Shown here: one piece after another, positions 1 through 8,371 of the stretch
Layout: each line of letters begins with the position of its first letter
Numbering within the stretch: the stretch's first letter is position 1
From: an uncultured Selenomonadales bacterium
Lineage (GTDB): Bacteria; Bacillota; Negativicutes; Acidaminococcales; Acidaminococcaceae
Assembly (NCBI GenBank): GCA_900315345.1
Contig: OMYP01000005.1
Span: forward strand, 1-64,000
Reading direction: 5' to 3'
DNA length: 64,000 nt
Translations under genes and position numbers: made by a program
The notes under the pieces: generated by a model
Seen by the model: the letters and a program-made list of their open reading frames with translations, nothing else
What the model was told of the DNA's origin: nothing
The model's database searches: none

Positions 1-97
1 AGGGGCGAAGCCCCGAGTTTCGAAGCCACAGGCGAATGAGTCCATGGAATAGCAATCGGTGACGGGTTTGCGATGCCTTTGCCTGACAGCATAACTT
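1..97 (-). repeat. Dispersed intergenic repeat, copy A (window edge)
   Basis: The reverse complement of this stretch matches 3305-3401 on the plus strand. Over the first ~86 bases I find one mismatch (G for T in the GATTxCTATT part), and the last ~10 bases are looser. The two copies are therefore in inverted orientation and bracket the ppk2-unknown-floA block. Copy B is one arm of a ~190-bp imperfect palindrome, so this copy may continue beyond the left edge. It lies just downstream of the polyphosphate kinase gene. No coding potential seen. Confidence 0.85.
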
Positions 98-111
98 ATA
101 CACAAAACTTC

Positions 112-1596
112 TTATTTATCCTTCAGTTTCTTTTCCAATGCGTCAATAATTGACTTCAACACCTTCAGCCGGGCATAATACTTGCTGTTGGCTTCCACGA
201 TGATCCAGGGCGCGTAGTCCGTGTTGGTGCGGCCGATCATTTCATTAACAGCGTCTTCATATTCGCCCCACTTGGCCCGGTTGCGCCAGTCTTCGTCCGT
301 AATCTTCCACAGTTTTTCCGGATTGTTTTCCCGTTCCTTGAAGCGGCGGGCCTGTTCGTCCTTATCGATCTGGAGCCAGAATTTCAGGACCACGATATTA
401 GCTTCCGTCCATTCCTTTTCCATTTCGTTGATTTCATCATACCCGCGGCGCCAGTCAACATCCGGCGTGATTTTTTCAATACGTTCCACCATGACCCGTC
501 CGTACCAGGTACGGTCGAACAGGGCAAACTGGCCCGGCTCCGGCACATTGATCCAGAACCGCCACAGGTAATGGAACATGCGCTCCACCTGGTTCGGCGC
601 GGAATATGGATGCACGCTGAAATCCAGGGGATCTAATGCTTCTGTCACCCGCTTGATGGCGCCGCCTTTGCCGCCTGCATCCCAGCCTTCAAAGGCAAGG
701 ATCGTGGATATCCCTTTGTTAAAGGCCTCTACTTGCAGCTCCCGCAACCGCTTCTGATATTCAGCCAGCTTTGCCTTATATTCATCCTTGGCAATATTTT
801 TGCTCAAATCAACTTTACTGAGGACATCATATTTCCGCTTACTGTCGCTGACATTGGTAGACAGGCGCTGGGCTTCCTTATAGGTCGTAAAAGCCTTCAC
901 AGCCTTATTAATGCCGTCCACGATAGCATTGAACACTTCGTATTCCGCCACGTCCACATCGTCCCCGCTGATCAGGTTCCAGGGTGCGTATTCGGTGTCG
1001 GTAGCCTTCAGCATTTCATTATAGCGTTTGTAGAATTTATCGTACTGGTCTTCTTCAGAATAAATTTCGTGAATCGGTTTCCAGGCTTTTCCTGTTTCTT
1101 TGATAATGTTTTTCTTATTCTTTTCCTGCTGCTTTTCCGAAACATGCACAAAGAATTTCAGCAGGCAGTAATGACCGTCCGTCAACTGCTTTTCAAAGGC
1201 GTTGATATGATCAAAGGTCGTGTTGACCGATTTTTCCTCGTTCTTCACTTCCATATCGTTTTTCAGGTAATACCAGCTGTGCCGGTATATGGCCATATGC
1301 CCCGGTGCCGGCAGCCGTTTCCAGAACGGGGTGAAGAAAGGCAGTTTCCGTTCTTCTTCCGTAATCCGGGAAGATGTATACACATGGAACCCGCGGGCAT
1401 CCATGAACTGCATCATTTTGCCCAGAATCTCGCTGCGGCGGGAATTGCGCCAGCCTTCAAAGACCATGATGACAGGCATGCCTGCATCCCGGGCTGCCCG
1501 CTGGGCCTTCCCCAGTTCATAGCCTAGTTTTTCATCCAATAATTTTTTCAGTTCCGATTTTTTCAGCTTGGCATCCAGATTCACTTTTTTTAACAT
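112..1596 (-). CDS. pap: Two-domain polyphosphate kinase 2 (polyphosphate:AMP phosphotransferase type)
   Basis: A 494-residue protein made of two PPK2 domains in tandem. Enzymes of this layout use polyphosphate to phosphorylate nucleotides, typically AMP to ADP, in the cytoplasm. The C-terminal domain (about residues 250-490) has an intact Walker A region (EGWDAGGKGGAIKRV), a FDRTWYGRVMVER lid-type stretch and Walker B-like hydrophobic strands. The N-terminal domain (about 20-240) carries the matching loop as EGWRNSRRSEILGK, without the GKG core, so it is probably structural; such degeneration is known in two-domain PPK2 proteins. The start codon overlaps the stop of the upstream gene by one base (TGATG), suggesting translational coupling. 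The family is clear; substrate preference is inferred from the two-domain layout. Confidence 0.9.
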   Translation of the reverse strand: MLKKVNLDAKLKKSELKKLLDEKLGYELGKAQRAARDAGMPVIMVFEGWRNSRRSEILGKMMQFMDARGFHVYTSSRITEEERKLPFFTPFWKRLPAPGHMAIYRHSWYYLKNDMEVKNEEKSVNTTFDHINAFEKQLTDGHYCLLKFFVHVSEKQQEKNKKNIIKETGKAWKPIHEIYSEEDQYDKFYKRYNEMLKATDTEYAPWNLISGDDVDVAEYEVFNAIVDGINKAVKAFTTYKEAQRLSTNVSDSKRKYDVLSKVDLSKNIAKDEYKAKLAEYQKRLRELQVEAFNKGISTILAFEGWDAGGKGGAIKRVTEALDPLDFSVHPYSAPNQVERMFHYLWRFWINVPEPGQFALFDRTWYGRVMVERIEKITPDVDWRRGYDEINEMEKEWTEANIVVLKFWLQIDKDEQARRFKERENNPEKLWKITDEDWRNRAKWGEYEDAVNEMIGRTNTDYAPWIIVEANSKYYARLKVLKSIIDALEKKLKDK

Positions 1597-2171
1597 CAGA
1601 AAATGTCCTCCTTCCAGGGTTTCATCCCCCGGGGCCGATCCAGTATAACCGACAGACGGATCCCCCGTTTGATTTCCTGTTTATTTAAGCGAGGCGGAAC
1701 CGGTCTCCCATTCCCCTCAATTTGTAAACTTGGTTCCTCTGATTGCAGGGCAGCCTGACGCTCCTTCCTGTTTTTCGCAATCCGCTCTGCTTCCTGCCGG
1801 ACTTCCCGCAACTCATGGGGAGAGAAGCTTCCGTCCTCGTGCCTCCGTGTGCTGTCTTCCTCCCGGCAACGCTTATCGTGATCCTCTATGATCACACGAT
1901 CCGCTTGCCTATCCCGAACATCATCCGGGGTTGGAGTCTCCGGTTTCCTGATCCGGTCAGTTTTTCCATAATCCCCCGACGGCTGTCCGCCCTCCTGCTT
2001 TCCCTCTTCCGGAAGGGACGGCAGATCCCGGGTAGAAAAATCCGGCAGCTTTGAATCCGGAAAAAAGATAGACGCTTCCCGCTTCAGCTGGCGGGCCAGT
2101 TCTTCTTCTTCCGAAAGGCGCTGCTCCTCCTGTATGGGTACTGCCGGAATGTATTGCCGATTAAAAAACAT
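1596..2171 (-). CDS. Hydrophilic protein of unknown function coupled to PPK2
   Basis: I do not recognise this 191-residue protein. It is very rich in Glu, Arg, Lys, Asp and Gln, has no signal peptide or membrane segment, and much of the middle (about residues 45-130) looks disordered, with Pro/Glu/Asp/Arg repeats. The ends look more ordered: an N-terminal segment beginning MFFNRQYIPAVPIQEEQ and a C-terminal segment with KRGIRLSVILDRPRGMKPW. Its stop overlaps the polyphosphate kinase start by one base, so the two are probably co-translated and may act together. A single unbroken frame with plausible coupling supports a real gene. Function unknown. Confidence 0.7.
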   Translation of the reverse strand: MFFNRQYIPAVPIQEEQRLSEEEELARQLKREASIFFPDSKLPDFSTRDLPSLPEEGKQEGGQPSGDYGKTDRIRKPETPTPDDVRDRQADRVIIEDHDKRCREEDSTRRHEDGSFSPHELREVRQEAERIAKNRKERQAALQSEEPSLQIEGNGRPVPPRLNKQEIKRGIRLSVILDRPRGMKPWKEDIF

Positions 2172-2288
2172 GGTTTCATCCTTATATAAACGTTTCCGGT
2201 TTTTGTTTGCGAAGTAATGGCCTTGCGTTATCCTGAAAACAACGGTTAAGGTTCTTGCACTTTTCTACGTTAATCCCAACACGATAAC

Positions 2289-3269
2289 TTACGCTTCTTC
2301 CGGAGTGTCTTCACCGGAAATCGCCTTCCGCATCTGGGTATCCGCATTAATGTTGTTCATGCGGTAATAATCCATGACCCCCAGGCGTCCCTGCCGCAAT
2401 GCTTCCGCCATGGCTTCCGGAACTTTTGCTTCTGCTTCCACCACTTTTGCTTTCATTTCCTGGGTGTAAGCCTTCATCTCCTGCTCTTTGGCAACGGCCA
2501 TTGCCCGCCGCTGTTCCGCCTTGGCCTGGGCGATCCGCTTGTCTGCTTCCGCCTGGTCCGTCATCAGGGCTGCGCCGATGTTTCGGCCAACATCCACGTC
2601 GGCAATATCAATGGACAGGATTTCAAAGGCGGTACCTTCATCCAATCCTTTATCCAAAACGGTTTTGGAAATATGCTCCGGGGATTCCAGCACGTCGGTG
2701 TGCATTTCCGAAGAACCTACCGTAGATACGATACCTTCCCCTACACGGGCGATGACCGTTGCTTCCCCGGCGCCCCCTACCAGGCGCTCAATGTTTGCCC
2801 GGACAGTGACCCGTGCCTTGACCCGCAGTTCGATACCGTTTTTGGCCACGGCGCCTACCACCGGCGTTTCGATGACTTTCGGGTTAACGCTCATCTGCAC
2901 CGCTTCCAGCACATCCCGGCCGGCCAAATCGATGGCGCAGGCCCGTTCAAAGGTAAGGTTAATGGCTGCCCGGTGGGCCGCAATGAGAGCATCGATGACC
3001 CGGTCCACGTTGCCCCCTGCCAAGTAATGGGCTTCCAGCTGGTCGGAGTTCACATTCAGCCCTGCCTTGTTGGCCTTGATCAGGGGCAGCACGATTTTAT
3101 CCGGCGGCACCCGCCGCAACCGCATGCCTACCAGGTTGAAGATGCTGATGCTGACTCCTGCGGAAATAGCAGAGATCCACAGCCCTATGGGAACAAACTG
3201 CAGGAAGATGAACACTGCAAGGATGATCAAAAAGAGGCTGGCGCTGCCGCCCATAAGTAATTTTGACAT
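2289..3269 (-). CDS. floA: Flotillin-like protein FloA
   Basis: About 326 residues. An N-terminal hydrophobic hairpin (roughly residues 1-45) anchors the protein to the cytoplasmic membrane. It is followed by the [15 protein letters not shown] linker, an SPFH-like domain ([29 protein letters not shown]) and a long Ala/Glu/Lys-rich coiled coil ([19 protein letters not shown] onward). FloA organises membrane microdomains in Firmicutes. Length fits the family (~330). The ATG at 3269 is preferred because GGAGG lies 6 bases before it; a TTG four codons upstream overlaps that ribosome binding site. It stands alone: no NfeD-type partner gene is adjacent. The palindromic repeat at 3305-3497 begins 35 bases upstream of the start and so occupies the promoter region. 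Confidence 0.93.
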   Translation of the reverse strand: MSKLLMGGSASLFLIILAVFIFLQFVPIGLWISAISAGVSISIFNLVGMRLRRVPPDKIVLPLIKANKAGLNVNSDQLEAHYLAGGNVDRVIDALIAAHRAAINLTFERACAIDLAGRDVLEAVQMSVNPKVIETPVVGAVAKNGIELRVKARVTVRANIERLVGGAGEATVIARVGEGIVSTVGSSEMHTDVLESPEHISKTVLDKGLDEGTAFEILSIDIADVDVGRNIGAALMTDQAEADKRIAQAKAEQRRAMAVAKEQEMKAYTQEMKAKVVEAEAKVPEAMAEALRQGRLGVMDYYRMNNINADTQMRKAISGEDTPEEA

Positions 3270-3304
3270 TATTTCCTCCAAAACAAATCAGAATTTACGT
3301 GCCA

Positions 3305-3497
3305 AAGTTATGCTGTCAGGCAAAGGCATCGCAAACCCGTCACCGATTTCTATTCCATGGACTCATTCGCCTGTGGCTTCGAAACTCGGGACTTCATCCC
3401 TCAGACAGTCTCGCCACAACGGCGAATTTCATCTCATGGAATGACGCAATCGCCTCCGACGGTTTGCTCACGCCTTTACCTTGCCGCATAATTTTAG
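3305..3497. repeat. Dispersed repeat copy B, a ~190-bp imperfect palindrome
   Basis: 3305-3401 matches the minus strand of 1-97. The second half, 3400-3497, read in reverse complement, resembles the first half: both have TTATGC, an AAAGGC, GCAAACC and CCGTC order, then ATTCCATG and ATTCGCC. The whole element could fold into one long imperfect hairpin in RNA or single-stranded DNA. No ORF with credible features lies inside. The rest of the gap (3498-3572) is AT-rich with nothing recognised. Confidence 0.75.
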
Positions 3498-3572
3498 GCA
3501 CAGATAAACTTCAATTTTACGAAATAATTATACTATTTTATCGTTTGCATTGCTACTAAAAAATGCAAAAAA

Positions 3573-3599
3573 ATAACAGTGCCTGTTCGACACTGTTAT
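3573..3599 (-). terminator. Rho-independent terminator of the rpsU-yqeY unit
   Basis: ATAACAGTG pairs perfectly with CACTGTTAT around a 9-base loop. On the minus strand the stem runs into seven T residues. It lies 9 bases past the yqeY stop. Confidence 0.85.
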
Positions 3600-3607
3600 C
3601 TGTTCGT

Positions 3608-4063
3608 TTACTGTAATAAGCTTTTTACGATGGTGTTGATCCGTTTGCCATCGGCACGACCCTGTACCTGGGGCAGGACTGCTTTCATAACCTTCCCCAT
3701 GTCCTTGGGGCTTACGGCGCCTACGGAAGCAATGGCTTCCTTGATGATGCCCGTCAGTTCCTCATCGCTCATAGCTGCCGGCAGATACGCTTTCAGGACT
3801 TCCAGTTCCGCTTTGGTCTGTTCTATCAGGTCCTGACGCTGCCCTTTAATGAATTCAGCCAGGGAGTCTTCCCGCATCTTGACCGCTTTCATGATTACAG
3901 CTAATACTTCATTTTCAGTAAGCTCTTCTTTGTTTTTTCCGTTGATTTCCGCATTGCGGATGTCGGACCGGACCATCCGGATCACTTCAAGACGAAGCTT
4001 TCCCGCTTCCCTGTCCTTCATCGCCTGCTTCATATCAGCCATCAGTTTTTCTTTCGTTGTCAT
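3608..4063 (-). CDS. yqeY: GatB/YqeY domain protein
   Basis: About 151 residues, the normal length for YqeY. It resembles the tail domain of the amidotransferase subunit GatB, including the MTTKEKLMADMKQAMK N-terminus and the conserved D.GKVMKAVLP..QGRADGK C-terminal segment. The family is linked to tRNA-dependent amidotransferase function, but its cellular role is not settled. The start at 4063 is chosen because GGAGG lies 8 bases upstream; an ATG five codons earlier has none. It follows rpsU at once, the standard rpsU-yqeY pair of Firmicutes, and ends in the hairpin at 3573-3599. Confidence 0.92.
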   Translation of the reverse strand: MTTKEKLMADMKQAMKDREAGKLRLEVIRMVRSDIRNAEINGKNKEELTENEVLAVIMKAVKMREDSLAEFIKGQRQDLIEQTKAELEVLKAYLPAAMSDEELTGIIKEAIASVGAVSPKDMGKVMKAVLPQVQGRADGKRINTIVKSLLQ

Positions 4064-4078
4064 CCTGACCGCCTCCAA

Positions 4079-4255
4079 TTATCTGGATTTGCGTTTTCTG
4101 GCTGCTTCGGATTTTTTCTTACGCGCTACGCTGGGTTTTTCGTAATGTTCGCGTTTTCTTACTTCGGAAAGAATGCCGGCCTTCTGGGTCGCGCGTTTGA
4201 AACGGCGCAGCGCGCTCTCCAGGGACTCGCCTTTACCAACTTTAACTTCTGCCAT
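4079..4255 (-). CDS. rpsU: 30S ribosomal protein S21
   Basis: 58 residues beginning [20 protein letters not shown] and ending in a very basic [15 protein letters not shown] tail, which is diagnostic of S21. S21 joins the 30S platform near the anti-Shine-Dalgarno end of 16S rRNA. The longer frame reaching 4306 is rejected as a start because GGAGGGAGATC sits just before the ATG at 4255. yqeY follows directly. The 258 bases between this gene and the HIT gene (4256-4513) are AT-rich and show no clear gene. Confidence 0.96.
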   Translation of the reverse strand: MAEVKVGKGESLESALRRFKRATQKAGILSEVRKREHYEKPSVARKKKSEAARKRKSR

Positions 4256-4513
4256 CTGATCTCCCTCCCTCCACACACTTAGGGAAGTGTTCGGTATATT
4301 CATCATACGCTGGCGCTAAATACCTGCGCACAATTTTACTAATAGATTATACCGCAAACGGCTGAATCTGTCAATAAAATCACCCTGCCTAACTTGCGTT
4401 CTTTCCGCATTTTTTGCAAAAAAGAAATGAACCCGACGCAAAGTTTTATCTGCAATAGAACCGTATTTCAACGTGAATTGTACAGAAATCCCTTATGCGA
4501 TTCAGACAACCTC

Positions 4514-4858
4514 TTATTCCTTCGGGAAGGGAGGCCAGCCCATGGCCTTGCCGCCAATCAGGTGGATGTGCAGATGCTGTACGGTCTGTCCCCCGTTTTT
4601 ACCGGTGTTGATAATGAGACGGAAACCGTCTTCCTTAATGCCAAGTTTTTCCGCAATTTCGCCAACTTTGCCAAGCATATAGCCAACCAGCGCCGGCTCC
4701 GCTGCCATCACATTGTCCGCATGGGTTTTGGGAACTAAAAGCACGTGCACAGGAGCAGCCGGTTCCAAATCCTTAAAGGCAATCATTTTTTCGTCTTCAT
4801 AGACTTTGTTGGACGGGATTTCCCCTGCCGCAATTTTACAAAAGATACAGTCGCTCAT
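4514..4858 (-). CDS. HIT family (HINT-type) nucleotide hydrolase
   Basis: 114 residues, the usual HINT length. The histidine triad is visible near the C-terminus as QTVQHLHIHLIGG, and the N-terminus has the typical CIFCKIAAGEIPSNKVYED segment with two cysteines. Members hydrolyse adenosine 5'-phosphoramidates and related AMP-lysine compounds in the cytoplasm. AGGAGG lies 7-8 bases before the ATG. The position between mtaB and rpsU is the standard Firmicute order. Confidence 0.94.
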   Translation of the reverse strand: MSDCIFCKIAAGEIPSNKVYEDEKMIAFKDLEPAAPVHVLLVPKTHADNVMAAEPALVGYMLGKVGEIAEKLGIKEDGFRLIINTGKNGGQTVQHLHIHLIGGKAMGWPPFPKE

Positions 4859-4894
4859 GGTTTTGCCTCCTTGAAAAATAAATTCCTGTTTAAA

Positions 4895-6319
4895 TTATAA
4901 AATGCATCCTTTACAGCTGTCAATTACGGCATCTGTAATTTTTACGCTGACTATTTGCCCACAAAGCGAAGCGTCACCCGGCAATTCTACCCGAATGTAA
5001 TTTTCCGTCAGGCCTTCCACAAGACCTGTGGTTTTGCCTTCGAGTATTACCGGCTGCTCTACCAGCACCGTATGCACTGCGCCGATATTTTTTTCAAAAT
5101 AGGTCCGCTGCATTTCACGGTCCAGTTCTGCCAGCCCTTCTGCCCGCTGTTTTTTTACGCTTTCCGGAATCTGGTCCTTGCGGGCGGCCGCCGGAGTCCC
5201 TTTTCGCATTGAGTACGGAAAGATGTGCATCTTGGCAAAGGCGCATTGCTTAACGAAACGCCAGGTATCGCCAAAGTCTTCTTCCGTCTCCCCGGGGAAA
5301 CCCACTATCACATCTGTGGTTACCGCAACGCCCGGCACTTTTTTGCGGATCTGTTCCAGCAGCATGGCAAATTTTTCCGTATTATAGGGGCGGTGCATGT
5401 CTTTTAAGATTTTATCACACCCGCTCTGAAGAGGAAGATGCAAGTGAGGGCAAAGGCGCGGATCCGCTGCCATCAGATCCAGCAGCCGGTCCTCTACCTC
5501 CACCGACTCCAGGGAACCCAGCCGCAGACGCTGCAGCTCCGGAACGGAAAGGGCCGCCTGCACAGCGTCATACAAGGTAGTACCGTCCTTCATTTCTTTG
5601 CCGTAGCAGCCCAAATGGATACCGATCAGGACGATTTCCCTGTACCCTGCCTTCGTCAGGCGCTGTACTTCTTCCCGGATGCTCTGCAGGCTGCGGGAAC
5701 GGATGGGCCCCCGTGCATAGGGAATGATGCAGTAGGAACAATACTGGTTGCACCCTTCCTGAATCTTCAGGTAGGCCCGGGTCTTATCAGCCTCGTTGCC
5801 TCCGGACATTTCTTCAAACCGCACGTCCTTTTCCCAGGGACGTACTTCATCGTCAACTACGGAGGTGCGTAACTGTAAGGATGGTTTTTCTGCTGTACCC
5901 TGTTCTTCCAAGTCAGCAAGTGCTTTTATTTTTGCTGTCGCAGGACTTTCTGATTCACTTTTTATCGCCTGCTTCTTTTCCAGGGCCCCTTCCACCAGTG
6001 ACACGATTTTCGCCCGGTCCTGGGTGCCGATGATCAGGTCTACCCCTTCGATGGCCTTCACTTCTTCCGCCGCCGTCTGGGGATAGCAGCCCGTTACTAC
6101 GATGAGCCCCTCATCCTCCTTGCGGATGGCCCGACGGATCATCTGCCTTGATTTATGCTGCCCGGTGTTGGTCACTACGCAGGTATTTATCACATAGACG
6201 TCCGCCTGCTCCGTAAACTCGCAGATTTCATACCCTGCCTGCCGGAACAGCATCTGCATGCTGGCCGTGTCCGCCTGGTTCACCTTACAGCCCAGTGTCA
6301 TAAACGCAATCTTTTTCAT
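4895..6319 (-). CDS. mtaB: tRNA (t6A37) methylthiotransferase MtaB
   Basis: 474 residues of the MiaB-like methylthiotransferase family, which converts t6A to ms2t6A at tRNA position 37. Visible parts are the UPF0004 domain (residues 1-100, with FMTLGCKVNQADT and cysteines for one 4Fe-4S cluster), a radical SAM core (CNQYCSYCIIPYARG, giving the CxxxCxxC cluster), and a C-terminal TRAM-like domain (about 410-474). The GCKVN start separates MtaB from MiaB and RimO. The link between the first two domains (about residues 115-185) is long and acidic/polar, which accounts for a length above the usual 430-450. The gene lies in the conserved prmA-rsmE-mtaB-HIT block. Confidence 0.93.
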   Translation of the reverse strand: MKKIAFMTLGCKVNQADTASMQMLFRQAGYEICEFTEQADVYVINTCVVTNTGQHKSRQMIRRAIRKEDEGLIVVTGCYPQTAAEEVKAIEGVDLIIGTQDRAKIVSLVEGALEKKQAIKSESESPATAKIKALADLEEQGTAEKPSLQLRTSVVDDEVRPWEKDVRFEEMSGGNEADKTRAYLKIQEGCNQYCSYCIIPYARGPIRSRSLQSIREEVQRLTKAGYREIVLIGIHLGCYGKEMKDGTTLYDAVQAALSVPELQRLRLGSLESVEVEDRLLDLMAADPRLCPHLHLPLQSGCDKILKDMHRPYNTEKFAMLLEQIRKKVPGVAVTTDVIVGFPGETEEDFGDTWRFVKQCAFAKMHIFPYSMRKGTPAAARKDQIPESVKKQRAEGLAELDREMQRTYFEKNIGAVHTVLVEQPVILEGKTTGLVEGLTENYIRVELPGDASLCGQIVSVKITDAVIDSCKGCIL

Positions 6320-6420
6320 ACAGTTCCAATCTTTCTATTATTCTGCCGCACCGCCGCTGCTTAATTTGGGGCGGCAACAGCGACTTCTTCGTTTTCACGC
6401 AAACTGCTTTTTACATCGTT

Positions 6421-7362
6421 TCAGCATTTCTCCATCAGAAGCCCTACCCAGTCTTTGATCCGGGTCACTTCTTTTACCCGCAGCCCAACTTTTTCTGCAG
6501 CTTTGGTCACGTCCTGCTGATAATCTTCAATAATACCGCTGGCGAAGAACAGGCCGCCCTCCTTCAGCTTGCCGGGTATATCCGGCAGCAACAGGATGAT
6601 GATATCCGCCAGGATATTGGCCACGATCACATCTGCCTTTCCTTCTGTACCGTGAAGCAGATCCCCCTGCCGCACTTCGATTATATCCTGCATGCCAGCC
6701 TTGGCAATGTTTTCCTTAGCGGTCCTTACGGCCACGCCATCAATATCCACCGCCTTGATATCCTTTGCGCCAAGCTTTGCGGCAGCCATAGCCAGGATGC
6801 CGCTGCCGGTTCCCACATCAAACACCGTAGTATCGGGACGGATCACCTTTTCCAGAGCTTCCAGCACAAGACAGGTCGTGGGGTGGGTCCCCGTACCGAA
6901 AGCCATGCCGGGATCCAGCTCCAGCACCACGTCGTCCGGTCTGGCCTCATACTCTTCCCATGAGGGTTTGATCACCATATGTTTTCCTACCCGGGTCACA
7001 TGGAAATACTGTTTCCATTCATCGGACCAGTCCGTTTCGCTGACCTTCCGGAACAGCGTCGGCCCGATACGAAAGCTTCCGATCCGTTTTTCCACTGCGG
7101 CCAGCTCCGCCTCTATCCGCTGCAGCCGCCCTGTTAATTCTTCATCTTCCGGATAATAGGCGGTAATCGTAACCACCGACAAATCCGTACCCTCGGGCAG
7201 GGGGTCGCACAGTTCAAAGGGCAATGACCTGCGTACCGTTTCATACAGCACAGGATCCTCAATGACGACCCCGTTCCGGGCGCCGGCCTCCCGCAAAATT
7301 TCCGCCGTCACTTCTTCCGCTTCATGTTTCACTTTCACGCTGACTTCCAGCCACTGTTCCAT
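6421..7362 (-). CDS. prmA: Ribosomal protein L11 methyltransferase
   Basis: 313 residues. The C-terminal half is a class I SAM methyltransferase: TVFDVGTGSGILAMAAAKLG (motif I), KAVDIDGVAVRTAKENI (motif II) and DVIVANILADIIILL (the NxL motif expected in PrmA). The N-terminal ~100 residues form the substrate-recognition domain that binds L11. PrmA trimethylates several amino groups of L11. GGAGCG precedes the ATG. In most Firmicutes prmA follows dnaJ directly; here dnaJ is 6.8 kb away, with an adhesin and a toxin-antitoxin locus between (see findings). Confidence 0.95.
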   Translation of the reverse strand: MEQWLEVSVKVKHEAEEVTAEILREAGARNGVVIEDPVLYETVRRSLPFELCDPLPEGTDLSVVTITAYYPEDEELTGRLQRIEAELAAVEKRIGSFRIGPTLFRKVSETDWSDEWKQYFHVTRVGKHMVIKPSWEEYEARPDDVVLELDPGMAFGTGTHPTTCLVLEALEKVIRPDTTVFDVGTGSGILAMAAAKLGAKDIKAVDIDGVAVRTAKENIAKAGMQDIIEVRQGDLLHGTEGKADVIVANILADIIILLLPDIPGKLKEGGLFFASGIIEDYQQDVTKAAEKVGLRVKEVTRIKDWVGLLMEKC

Positions 7363-7473
7363 ATCAATACGCTCCGATGTATTATTAAATCCTTCAAAAT
7401 TTACAGGATGATTACAGGCAGACCGCTCTCTTCACCTACAGTTAGAACCGCCTGCAACGCATGGCAAAATCGC

Positions 7474-8208
7474 TTACAATCCCAAATTATCCGTTTCATA
7501 TAAAATCGCCGTTGCCGCTACCAGCCCCGCCGTTTCCGTCCGCAAAATGCGACGGCCCAAGCTTACCGCAATACCGCCCCGGGCCACAGCCGCCTCCACT
7601 TCTTCCATGGAAAGGCCTCCCTCCGGCCCGATGACCACGCCAATAGTTTTCGCTTCTTTATGGGACTGCAGCACTTCTTTTAAGCTGACTTGGTTTTCAC
7701 TTTCATAGGCCACCAGCAACAGATCCTGCTCTTTTGCCTGCAACGCCTGCCCCAGCGGCATCACCTGATGCACCGTGGGGATGATATCCCGCTTGCTCTG
7801 CTTGGCCGCAGCCTCTGCGATCTTCTGCCAGCGCTCCACCTTTTTACCTGCTTTGGACGCTTCCAGCACCACCACGGAATGATCCATGGCCACGGGGAAA
7901 ATATCCGTCACGCCAATCTCCACCGCTTTCTGGATGACCAGCTCCATTTTATCGCCTTTGGCCAGGCCCTGGTACAGGGAAATCGCTACGTCAGGCTCAT
8001 GGCTGTCGCGCAAAATCTCCCGGGCAGCTACTGTCACCGTATTTGCAGTGACGGCAGTAATTTCCCCCACAAAGCTGACGCCGTCATCGGCAACTACCTG
8101 CAACCTATCGCCTAAAGCCATACGCAGCACGTCAATAATGTGATGGGCATCCCGGCCGGTGATCTGCATTTCCTGTTTAAAAGGCTTTGGAATAAAAAAA
8201 CGGTGCAT
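7474..8208 (-). CDS. rsmE: 16S rRNA (uracil1498-N3)-methyltransferase
   Basis: 244 residues beginning MHRFFIPKPF, a typical RsmE start; the frame extends to 8262 but GAGGTTCCT stands directly before the ATG at 8208. An N-terminal PUA-like domain (residues 1-70) is followed by a SPOUT methyltransferase with the knot motifs VVIGPEGGLSMEEVEAA and SLGRRILRTETA. The enzyme methylates U1498 of 16S rRNA. It lies upstream of prmA, with a 111-base gap between the two genes that holds nothing recognisable. Confidence 0.94.
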   Translation of the reverse strand: MHRFFIPKPFKQEMQITGRDAHHIIDVLRMALGDRLQVVADDGVSFVGEITAVTANTVTVAAREILRDSHEPDVAISLYQGLAKGDKMELVIQKAVEIGVTDIFPVAMDHSVVVLEASKAGKKVERWQKIAEAAAKQSKRDIIPTVHQVMPLGQALQAKEQDLLLVAYESENQVSLKEVLQSHKEAKTIGVVIGPEGGLSMEEVEAAVARGGIAVSLGRRILRTETAGLVAATAILYETDNLGL

Positions 8209-8248
8209 AGGAACCTCACGATAAAACAGTGTATGATTTGTTATAACA

Positions 8249-8277
8249 TTGACAAACAACAAACCTGATGTTATGAT
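8249..8277 (+). promoter_or_regulatory. Consensus sigma-70 promoter of the antitoxin RNA
   Basis: TTGACA at 8249-8254, exactly 17 bases, then TATGAT at 8272-8277. It points away from rsmE into a short region with no ORF, so it should drive a small RNA starting near 8284. Confidence 0.8.
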
Positions 8278-8283
8278 GTATAT

Positions 8284-8371
8284 AGAAAACAGGTGTTGCC
8301 GATGAACGGCTGACCTGATGGTTATCGACTAAGTAGCCGCATTCCTTGCAGGGGGGCGGCTACTTTTTTGT
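8284..8371 (+). ncRNA. Candidate antitoxin small RNA of a type I toxin-antitoxin locus
   Basis: Predicted ~88-nt transcript from the strong promoter at 8249-8277 to a hairpin: AAGTAGCCGC (8331-8340) pairs with GCGGCTACTT (8356-8365), followed by TTTT. The same hairpin read on the minus strand covers the end of the toxin frame, so the RNA is antisense to the toxin 3' end. The 5' part (8288-8315) is a near copy, inverted in the DNA, of 8727-8760 in the toxin mRNA leader. Layout matches TxpA/RatA- and BsrG/SR4-type loci. No transcription data; inferred from promoter, terminator and antisense position. Confidence 0.65.
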
